Of a stretch of 64,000 nucleotides of DNA, positions 57,621-64,000 are shown piece after piece. This DNA is from Gallionella capsiferriformans ES-2. GTDB lineage: Bacteria; Pseudomonadota; Gammaproteobacteria; Burkholderiales; Gallionellaceae. The notes beneath the pieces are model-generated. The model was not told where the DNA came from. It saw only the letters and a list, made by a program, of their open reading frames with translations, and did no database searches. The position numbers were made by a program, and so were the translations under genes. Location of the stretch: positions 1,674,001-1,738,000 of the forward strand of contig NC_014394.1 of assembly GCF_000145255.1 (NCBI RefSeq). Reading direction: 5' to 3'. Each line of letters starts with the position of its first letter. Positions within the stretch are counted from its first letter, which is position 1.

Positions 57621-59642
57621 TTACCAGTTCAGCGTCAGCGTCACATAGCTGCGGCGATTAAAAACGTTATTGGCGACATATTCTGAGTACTTCATATCGA
57701 ATACATTTTGCAGCACGAGGGCGACCTCCCCTTTGACGCCATTACCCTGATTAAAGACTTTTGCCAGTCGTATATCGGTACGCCGCTGCATCGACTGATG
57801 ATCGACCGTATTGCGCATATAAGCTTGCAAGGCATCTTGATAATAGTAAGCAGTGCTGAAGCTCACATCATGAGAAAAACGACGCGAATACAACAAACTT
57901 GCGCTGTTTCTCGGCGTACTGGTAGCCTGCACATCCGTCGTTGAGAGCAAGCCGGGGCCTATCGTCAGTGCGGCCGCATTGCTATGTGCCAATTCGTGCG
58001 CAAAATTAGCTGTCAGATCGCTGTTGTCACCCATCGAGTGTTTGATAGTCGCTTCAATACCCTGATAGGCAGCTGTATATCCATTCTCAAATTTTGTCGC
58101 CCCAACATACACCCCCTGTCCCAACTGATCACTGAATACACGCAGATCGAGTGAAGTGGCCAGCGCCGAAAATTCTCCGAGATAACCGATTTCCCGCGAC
58201 AATACTTTTTCAGGCACCAATCCGGGTGAAGTAATCGTCTGACTTGGCACCAGCAAAACACCTGGATTGAGCTGTCTGTAGTGTAACTCTGCAAGCGCGG
58301 GTGTGCGATAAGCAACAGACGCGCCCATACGCAGAGTGTGTTGCGGGGTTAGGTGATAATTGACGGCAACGCGCGGAGACAAATTCTCATGGCCCAAGCC
58401 ATCGCGCTCGAGCATCGCACCGGTATTGAGCAGCAGTTGCTGATTGATACGCCATTCATCGTGGGCAAACAATCGATATTCATTGGTGCTTAATGAAGAC
58501 GAATAAGTTGGCGATGCGCCGTAAATAAAAAACAAGGCGGGGGAATAGCCTTGTCCGGCCACCTGATCCCGCCGCCATGCGCCACCATACACCAGACGAT
58601 TCGATTCGGTCAGATGCACCGTGTGCTGTAACTCGATTTCATCGCGACTTGTCTGAGTGGTATTTGTGGCTGGCGTTAGCACAGTGAATAGCTCTGATTG
58701 CTGCTGCCCCATATGGTAGTAGCGCGCACTGAATTCGTCGCTGTTGTCAAGCGCTCGTATCCATCCCAGCTGCGCATAGTTTGAATTCGAGATCAGATCA
58801 TGATTAGGATTCCCAAAGCTGTCAGTCCAGCCGGCAGTCTGCACATCGCGATTAAAACCGAACTGAATATCGAAGCGATCAATACCGTTGGGATGGTAAT
58901 CCGCACGGTAATTGAGCATGCGCGCCTGATTACTATCGTTGCTGTTGTTGAGCAAACCTCCTGCCGTTGCCTGAGCGAGAGTCAAACTATTAGGCGGCGC
59001 AGTCAGGTTGTCGTAACCGTTGTCCGCACTGTACGCCACAGTCATACGGTAATCGAGCTGCTCACCGTGATGGCCAAAACGGGCGGCGACATCGTTGATG
59101 CCTTTGGCACCGCGCGTAAGGGAGAGCTGACGACCGTGAATCGCGCCTGCATCGCGCGTGGTGATACTGATCACGCCCTGCGTTGAATTTGCGCCATGCG
59201 ATGCAGCGGCCGGCCCGCGGATCACTTCGATGCGTTCGATATCATCGATGGTGATCGGCAAATTAGCCCAATCCACCGTACTGGCCGGTGCCATATAGAC
59301 GCTGCGGCCGTCGATCAACACCTGCATGCGCCGTGCATACTGGTCAGACGAGCCGTGATACGAAACAATGGCCTGGCCGCCTTTGTAGTAGCTGACATAC
59401 ATACCGGGCACCAGCTTGAACAAATCGGGGATACTTCTGAATCCGGACGCCGTGATCATTTTACGATCGATCACCGACATCGCATTGGGTGCTTCAGATA
59501 AGGGCTGCGACAGGCGTGAGGCGCTCAAAACTACCGGAAAATCCTGAAAATAATCAGTTTCACTGGCAGAATTTTCCGCGTAAAGCGCTTGCGAAAACAG
59601 ACAAGAAAACAATGTTGTTAATAGATTGCGCGTGTGTAACAT
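57621..59642 (-). CDS. TonB-dependent outer-membrane receptor
   Basis: A 673-residue receptor. A signal peptide ends at LYAEN; the plug domain has ASRLSQPLSEAPNAMSVID, VLIDGRSVYMAP and IERIEVIRGPAAASHGANS, and a 22-strand barrel follows, ending VTLTLNW with the aromatic last residue. A TonB box is not certain. The substrate is unknown; the size and plug resemble BtuB/CirA-type receptors, and no siderophore or cobalamin gene or riboswitch is nearby. Confidence 0.9.
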   Translation of the reverse strand: MLHTRNLLTTLFSCLFSQALYAENSASETDYFQDFPVVLSASRLSQPLSEAPNAMSVIDRKMITASGFRSIPDLFKLVPGMYVSYYKGGQAIVSYHGSSDQYARRMQVLIDGRSVYMAPASTVDWANLPITIDDIERIEVIRGPAAASHGANSTQGVISITTRDAGAIHGRQLSLTRGAKGINDVAARFGHHGEQLDYRMTVAYSADNGYDNLTAPPNSLTLAQATAGGLLNNSNDSNQARMLNYRADYHPNGIDRFDIQFGFNRDVQTAGWTDSFGNPNHDLISNSNYAQLGWIRALDNSDEFSARYYHMGQQQSELFTVLTPATNTTQTSRDEIELQHTVHLTESNRLVYGGAWRRDQVAGQGYSPALFFIYGASPTYSSSLSTNEYRLFAHDEWRINQQLLLNTGAMLERDGLGHENLSPRVAVNYHLTPQHTLRMGASVAYRTPALAELHYRQLNPGVLLVPSQTITSPGLVPEKVLSREIGYLGEFSALATSLDLRVFSDQLGQGVYVGATKFENGYTAAYQGIEATIKHSMGDNSDLTANFAHELAHSNAAALTIGPGLLSTTDVQATSTPRNSASLLYSRRFSHDVSFSTAYYYQDALQAYMRNTVDHQSMQRRTDIRLAKVFNQGNGVKGEVALVLQNVFDMKYSEYVANNVFNRRSYVTLTLNW

Positions 59643-59785
59643 CTTATTCCCTGAGTCTATATGGGGTGCTCAACGCTGGAGCCCGCCTGAATTTAGGGAT
59701 GTCTGATTCTCAGTGAAATTCAGAAAATCCCGAGCGGTATCATACACGATCGCCCCGAACCCAAGGATGTAAAATAATAGAATGC

Positions 59786-61402
59786 TTATGCAGTCAAATC
59801 CAGTTTGATGCGCCCCATTCCGGAAATAGCCCGAATTTCCTTGTAGTCAATCTCAGGAGGTGCACCGCCATCGTGCGGCCAGGCCGTATCGAAAATGCCA
59901 TCGACCATATGATAAGCAGCGATGGCGGCGGCAATGGCCGGATTGCTCGAATCGATCAACGGGTTGATCAAGACTGAATTGCGTACGATGTTCGCCACGG
60001 CTGACTGCGCGAACGCGGCTTGTGTTGCTGATAGCACCGAACCTGCCGGCAGGCCGGGCGTTTCGGCTAGCGCCGGAGAAGTCAGAAAAACAGGTAGCGT
60101 GCCGGCAATGAGTGCGGCATCAAGCGTCGCGCTTGTGGCAGTTGCCACTGTGCCGGGAACAGCAGCACTCAAAACAGTGGTGCCAGCCGCAGTAGTGCCC
60201 AAAACCGTTGTACCAACAACAGCCTCTGCACCTGAAATCCCTGCCGTACCAGACACGATTGCACCTATTGTCCCTGTTGTCCCTGTTGTCCCTGTTGTCC
60301 CTGTTGTAGCTGTTGTAGCTGTTGTAGCTGTTGTACCCGTTGTACCCGTTGTACCTGTTGTACCTGTTGTACCTGTTGTACCTGTTGTACCTGTTGTACC
60401 TGTTGTACCTGTTGTACCTGTTGTACCTGTTGTACCTGTTGTTGTACCTGTTGTACCTGTTGTAGCTGTTGTCGTACCTGTTGTACCTGTTGTACCTGTT
60501 GTACCTGTTGTACCTGTTGTACCTGTCGTACCTGTCGTACCTGTCGTACCTGTCGTACCCGTTGTACCTGTTGTACCTGTTGTACCTGTTGTACCTGTTG
60601 TACCTGTTGTACCTGTTGTACCTGTTGTACCTGTTGTACCTGTTGTAACTGTTGTACCTGTTGTACCTGTTGTACCTGTTGTACCTGTTGTACCTGTTGT
60701 ACCCGTTGTACCTGTTGTACCCGTTGTACCCGTTGTACCTGTTGCACCTGTTGCACCTGTTGCACCTGATACCGCTGCACCTGATGCAGCGGTGCCCGAC
60801 ACAGCTCCCGCCGCATTGGTCGCCTCAGTCTGCAACGTACCGAGTTGCGTCAGCATATCCGCTTGCGTGACTGCACCCGCCAGCTGTGCAGCAAACTGTC
60901 CGATAGACTGGCTCGCGGCCAGCAAGGTTGCGACAGTGCCCGCCTGATCGGCAGTGTAAGCGGATTGCAACTGTTGAAAATCAATCGTCATCTGTGCCGG
61001 CACATCCTGGCTTGTTGCGGCCTGAAAATTAACACCTACAGCCGACAAATTGCTGAAAATCGAGGTTCCTGCGTTCCCTGACGTGTTGAGCATCTGCTCA
61101 AACAGGCTACCGATGGAGACGCCTGACGTGCTTTGCTGGCTTTGCAAAAAATCATTGAAGGCATTGACAAGCTGCTGCGTGACCGCCACCACCGTACCAA
61201 AACTGACGGTAGAACCGCTTGCACCTAGCGTATTATTCAGAATCGAAGTGGCAGAGAGCAACTGCCCTAGCGTTGAGATATCGACGCTGATCGAACTTGT
61301 CGTGACCGGCGTAACAATTGAAAATTCGACGCGCTGCGAACCGGTCGTCGCAAAAATGCTATTGACCGGATTGGTTGACGATGTGACAGCAGAAATTTCC
61401 AT
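59786..61402 (-). CDS. Protein with a long Gly-Thr-Thr repeat tract
   Basis: A 538-residue protein. Residues 1-210 are Ser/Thr/Ala-rich with a FliD C-terminus-like pattern ([41 protein letters not shown]). Residues about 213-412 are an almost pure run of Gly-Thr-Thr triplets with a few Ala or Val changes and phase slips, and the C-terminal 125 residues are Ala-rich and then charged ([13 protein letters not shown]). There is no signal peptide. Triplets with Gly at every third residue recall collagen-like bacterial surface proteins such as BclA. Its function is unknown. Confidence 0.75.
   Translation of the reverse strand: MEISAVTSSTNPVNSIFATTGSQRVEFSIVTPVTTSSISVDISTLGQLLSATSILNNTLGASGSTVSFGTVVAVTQQLVNAFNDFLQSQQSTSGVSIGSLFEQMLNTSGNAGTSIFSNLSAVGVNFQAATSQDVPAQMTIDFQQLQSAYTADQAGTVATLLAASQSIGQFAAQLAGAVTQADMLTQLGTLQTEATNAAGAVSGTAASGAAVSGATGATGATGTTGTTGTTGTTGTTGTTGTTGTTGTTGTTVTTGTTGTTGTTGTTGTTGTTGTTGTTGTTGTTGTTGTTGTTGTTGTTGTTGTTGTTGTTTATTGTTGTTTGTTGTTGTTGTTGTTGTTGTTGTTGTTGTTGTTGTTATTATTATTGTTGTTGTTGTIGAIVSGTAGISGAEAVVGTTVLGTTAAGTTVLSAAVPGTVATATSATLDAALIAGTLPVFLTSPALAETPGLPAGSVLSATQAAFAQSAVANIVRNSVLINPLIDSSNPAIAAAIAAYHMVDGIFDTAWPHDGGAPPEIDYKEIRAISGMGRIKLDLTA
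60262..60770 (-). repeat. Array of about 56 nine-bp units (plus strand cctgttgta)
   Basis: Nearly perfect 9-bp tandem units run for about 500 bases within the preceding gene; a few units are shortened or have ccc, gca, gct or cgt variants. The length is a multiple of three per unit, so changes in copy number leave the reading frame intact. All six frames stay open across it, which explains spurious overlapping reading frames. Confidence 0.95.
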
Positions 61403-61497
61403 GATTGCACGCCCGGTAACTGCGCCCTCTCGTAACTCAACGAGAATTTCGTATAAACCTACGCCTATACATCAACCATGTCAATAAAATCAGTGCA

Positions 61498-62094
61498 TTA
61501 TCTGCCTGTATCCTGATCCAGCATTGCCCCCATTTCCTGCAGTGAGGGCAACTCCTGCAGCGTGCGCAGGTTCAAGTCGTCCAGCAACTGACGGGTTGTG
61601 GCAAATAATTCAGGACGGCCCGGTGTATCGCGCGTCCCCACCACTTCAATCCAGCCGCGCGCCTCCAGCGTTTTAAGAATAGCGGATGCGACCGAAACCC
61701 CGCGTATCTCCTCGATGTCGCCGCGGGTTACCGGCTGATGATAAGCGATGATCGCCAGCGTCTCGAGCACGGCACGCGAATAACGCGGCGGCTTTTGCGG
61801 ATTGAGCCTATCCAGATAAACCTGCATCGCAGGCCGGGCACGAAAACGCCAGCCGCTGGCCACCCGGGTCAGCTCAATACCCCGCCCCTGCCAGTCCTGC
61901 ACCAACTCCTCTAAAATCGCCTCGATCTGGGTATGACTCAGCGGCACATCCGCAAGCCGTTTCAGTTCACTCAAAGGCAAAGGCTCAGTACTCGTCAGCA
62001 ACGCGGTTTCAAAGATAAGTTTTAACGACCACTCGCCTTGTTCGCTGTGAATATTATTAAACCGTTTTTTTTCAGGCTTGAGCGCTGCGGACAT
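61498..62094 (-). CDS. scpB: Segregation and condensation protein B
   Basis: A 198-residue winged-helix kleisin partner of the SMC complex. [23 protein letters not shown] at the start (split across the first domain) and [43 protein letters not shown] are the family motifs. The ATG at 62094 overlaps scpA by 23 bases; a start at 62130 is unlikely. It follows scpA and trpS on the same strand. Confidence 0.93.
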   Translation of the reverse strand: MSAALKPEKKRFNNIHSEQGEWSLKLIFETALLTSTEPLPLSELKRLADVPLSHTQIEAILEELVQDWQGRGIELTRVASGWRFRARPAMQVYLDRLNPQKPPRYSRAVLETLAIIAYHQPVTRGDIEEIRGVSVASAILKTLEARGWIEVVGTRDTPGRPELFATTRQLLDDLNLRTLQELPSLQEMGAMLDQDTGR

Positions 62095-62860
62095 AGATGA
62101 CTCCAAACGTTGCAACCTGCTGTATTTCAATCAGATATTCTTTAGCAAGTTCCAGCATGGCGATAAACGTAACCACGAGTCTTGCACGGCCATCCGACAG
62201 ATCGAAAAAGCTGTCGAAAGCGACATACTCGCCGCCTTTCAGACAGCGCAGAATATGCGCCATCTGTTCCCGGACGGAGAGTTGTTCGCGACGCACGGTA
62301 TGATGCGTATTCACTCTGGCGCGTGCCAGCAAGCCCATCCATGCCAGCTTCAGATCTTCCACACTGATTCCCGGCTGACACGCCTCCACCGTCCGCTCGA
62401 TGAGCACCGCAACCACCTCAAAATCCCGCCCGGCCTGCGGCAATTCATCAAGCTTTTGTGCGGCCAGTTTCATTTGCTCATATTCTTTGAGACGACGCAT
62501 CAGTTCGATACGGGGGTCTTCTGCCTCATCGTCGGCGACCCTGACTGATTTTGGCAGCAACAGGCGCGACTTGATTTCGATCAGCACGGCCGCCATCAAC
62601 AGATATTCGGCGGCCAGTTCCAGCTTGTGCTGCTTCAACAACTCGATATAGCTTAAATATTGCCGGGTCAACTCCGCCATCGGAATGTCCAGCACATCTA
62701 AATTATGCTTTCGGATCAAATACAACAGCAAATCCAGCGGCCCCTGGAAATTTTCCAGCACCAGTTCCAGCGCATCCGGCGGAATATACAAATCCAGCGG
62801 CAGCTGCAGCATAGGCTCGCCATGCAGACGTGCGACCGGCAGGATTTGAACTTCAACCAT
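62072..62860 (-). CDS. scpA: Segregation and condensation protein A
   Basis: A 262-residue kleisin of the SMC-ScpAB condensin. The N-terminal motif [21 protein letters not shown] and the [19 protein letters not shown] helix are typical. It starts three bases after the trpS stop and overlaps scpB, so the three form one operon. Confidence 0.94.
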   Translation of the reverse strand: MVEVQILPVARLHGEPMLQLPLDLYIPPDALELVLENFQGPLDLLLYLIRKHNLDVLDIPMAELTRQYLSYIELLKQHKLELAAEYLLMAAVLIEIKSRLLLPKSVRVADDEAEDPRIELMRRLKEYEQMKLAAQKLDELPQAGRDFEVVAVLIERTVEACQPGISVEDLKLAWMGLLARARVNTHHTVRREQLSVREQMAHILRCLKGGEYVAFDSFFDLSDGRARLVVTFIAMLELAKEYLIEIQQVATFGVIYVRSAQA

Positions 62861-62863
62861 GGA

Positions 62864-64000
62864 TCAGGAGTAACTGAGCCCCATCGCTTCTCTCACATCG
62901 CGCAAGGTCTCACCGGCGAGTTTGCGCGCCTTTTCGTTGCCGTCGGCGATGATGTTGCGCACCAGCGACGGGTCATCCAGGTACAGCTGCGCACGTTCTC
63001 TCATCGGACGCTGTTCGAGCAGCACCGCGTCGATCACCGGCTGTTTGCATTCGATACAGCCGATGCCAGCGCTCTTACAGCCCTGAATCACGCCCTGTTT
63101 CGTTTGCTCGCTGGAATACACCAGATGTAACTGCCAGACCGGACATTTTTCTGGATCACCCGGGTCAGTGCGCCGCGCACGCGCCGGATCCGTCGGCATG
63201 GTGCGAATTTTTTTAGCGACCGTCGCCTCGTCTTCGCGCAAGGTGATCGTGTTGTTGTAGGACTTGGACATTTTGCGCCCGTCCAGCCCCGGCATTTTCG
63301 AGGCAACCGTCAGCATCGCCTGCGGCTCTGACAAAATCATCTTGCCGCCGCCCTCGAGATAACCAAACAGCCGTTCGCGATCGCCCAGACTCAGACTCTG
63401 TTGCTCATCGAGCAGCGCCTTGGCGGATTCGAGCGCATCTCCATCGCCCTGCTCCTGAAACCGATTGCGCAGCTCATTGTATAAACGCGCTTTTTTGCTG
63501 CCCAGTTTTTTGATGGCCGATTCAGCTTTTTCGGCAAAGCCCGGATCGCGCCCGTACAAGTGATTGAAGCGGCGCGCAATTTCCCGCGTGAACTCAACAT
63601 GCGGCACCTGATCTTCGCCGACCGGCACTTGCGTGGCGCGGTAAATCAAGATGTCGGAACTCATCAACAGCGGATAGCCCAAAAACCCGTAGGTAGAAAG
63701 GTCCTTATCGGCCAGATGCAATTGCTGGTCCTTATAGGTCGGCATGCGTTCGAGCCAACCTAACGGGGTAATCATCGACAACAGCAAGTGCAACTCGGCG
63801 TGTTCCGGCACTTTAGACTGAATGAACAGCGTCGCGTGAGCTGGATCGATGCCGGCCGCCAGCCAGTCGACCACCATATCCCAGACGCTCTGCTCGATCA
63901 CTTGCGGCGATTCATAATGCGTGGTCAGCGCATGCCAGTCTGCAACAAAAAACAGGCATTCAAACTCATGCTGCATCTTGACCCAGTTTTTTAACACGCC
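62864..64000 (-). CDS. trpS: Tryptophan-tRNA ligase, 5' end beyond the window
   Basis: A class I aminoacyl-tRNA synthetase. The reading frame is open to the right edge (GVLKNWVKMQHEFE is the first part seen). The KMSKS motif, the FVADWHALTT segment and the VGEDQVPHVEFTREIARRFN block identify TrpS; the HIGH-type motif (PTGxLHLGHY) lies just outside. About 380 residues are present. First gene of trpS-scpA-scpB. Confidence 0.95.
   Translation of the reverse strand, partial: GVLKNWVKMQHEFECLFFVADWHALTTHYESPQVIEQSVWDMVVDWLAAGIDPAHATLFIQSKVPEHAELHLLLSMITPLGWLERMPTYKDQQLHLADKDLSTYGFLGYPLLMSSDILIYRATQVPVGEDQVPHVEFTREIARRFNHLYGRDPGFAEKAESAIKKLGSKKARLYNELRNRFQEQGDGDALESAKALLDEQQSLSLGDRERLFGYLEGGGKMILSEPQAMLTVASKMPGLDGRKMSKSYNNTITLREDEATVAKKIRTMPTDPARARRTDPGDPEKCPVWQLHLVYSSEQTKQGVIQGCKSAGIGCIECKQPVIDAVLLEQRPMRERAQLYLDDPSLVRNIIADGNEKARKLAGETLRDVREAMGLSYS

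Noticed and set aside
59643..59785. Possible cobalamin riboswitch upstream of the TonB-dependent receptor
   Set aside because: The gap is only about 140 bases and lacks a recognisable B12-box or the expected helices.
60262..60770. CRISPR-like array
   Set aside because: Units are 9 bp and contiguous with no spacers, inside a reading frame, and no cas gene is present.
59922..60947. Long plus-strand reading frame rich in Val-Pro-Val, and a minus-strand Gln-Val-Gln frame (60265-60816)
   Set aside because: Both are shadows of the 9-bp array, which has no stop in any frame; the flanking codons match no protein and the Gly-Thr-Thr frame extends into non-repetitive coding sequence on both sides.

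Overview
The window reads as the chromosome of a betaproteobacterium, most likely a chemolithotrophic member of the Nitrosomonadales/Gallionellaceae type. This is an inference from the housekeeping gene order (yceD-rpmF-plsX-fabH-fabD-fabG, trpS-scpA-scpB), the c-di-GMP gene content and a complete NAD-coupled group 3d [NiFe] hydrogenase locus. No rRNA operon, insertion sequence or CRISPR array was seen.

Layout. 1-3.3 kb: a three-gene operon (DUF262 protein, DUF3696-type ATPase, unrecognised third protein) that looks like a defence module, separated by a repeat-rich 0.5 kb stretch from a tRNA cluster (His, Arg, Pro, Pro; 3.8-4.3 kb). The placement fits an island at the tRNA-His 3' end. 4.3-10.0 kb: pgsA, uvrC, a large EF-hand membrane protein, rlmJ and a small zinc-ribbon protein. 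10.3-19.4 kb: a one-direction cluster with two RbsB/LuxP-like periplasmic binding proteins, a Cache-PAS-GGDEF protein, a GGDEF-EAL protein, a LamB-like porin and a ribokinase-like kinase, but no transporter. This is my main candidate for an undescribed sensory system. 19.4-20.4 kb: debris with the 3' ends of an EAL gene and apparently an HD-GYP gene.

20.4-25.1 kb: fatty-acid/phospholipid start genes with rpmF and yceD. 25.2-31.5 kb: maf-type pyrophosphatase, RsmI-like methylase, dksA, the AmmeMemoRadiSam trio and recQ. 31.6-37.2 kb: HDOD protein, a Lon-type protease, and two tandem Sel1-SPOR proteins. 37.2-55.4 kb: the hydrogenase locus. On the minus strand hupE-hypA, a four-gene Csu-type chaperone-usher pilus operon, hypB-hypF, a phosphofructokinase, a FliD-like protein and hypC-hypD-hypE run in one direction. 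On the plus strand hoxF-hoxU-hoxY-hoxH-hoxW encode the soluble NAD-reducing enzyme and its maturation protease. 55.4-64 kb: a TPR protein, an UPF0149/SEC-C protein, a TonB-dependent receptor, a protein with a roughly 500 bp array of 9-bp repeats encoding Gly-Thr-Thr triplets, and scpB-scpA-trpS, the last running off the right edge.

How the parts work together. HoxFUYH would oxidise H2 with NAD+ as acceptor. HypA/HypB deliver nickel, HypF/HypE make the cyanide ligands, HypC/HypD carry the Fe(CN)2CO unit, HupE may import nickel and HoxW trims HoxH. The hyp genes are interleaved with pilus and glycolytic genes, which is unusual and could place them under shared transcription. The c-di-GMP cluster could connect a periplasmic small-molecule signal to attachment, for which the Csu pilus would be one plausible output.
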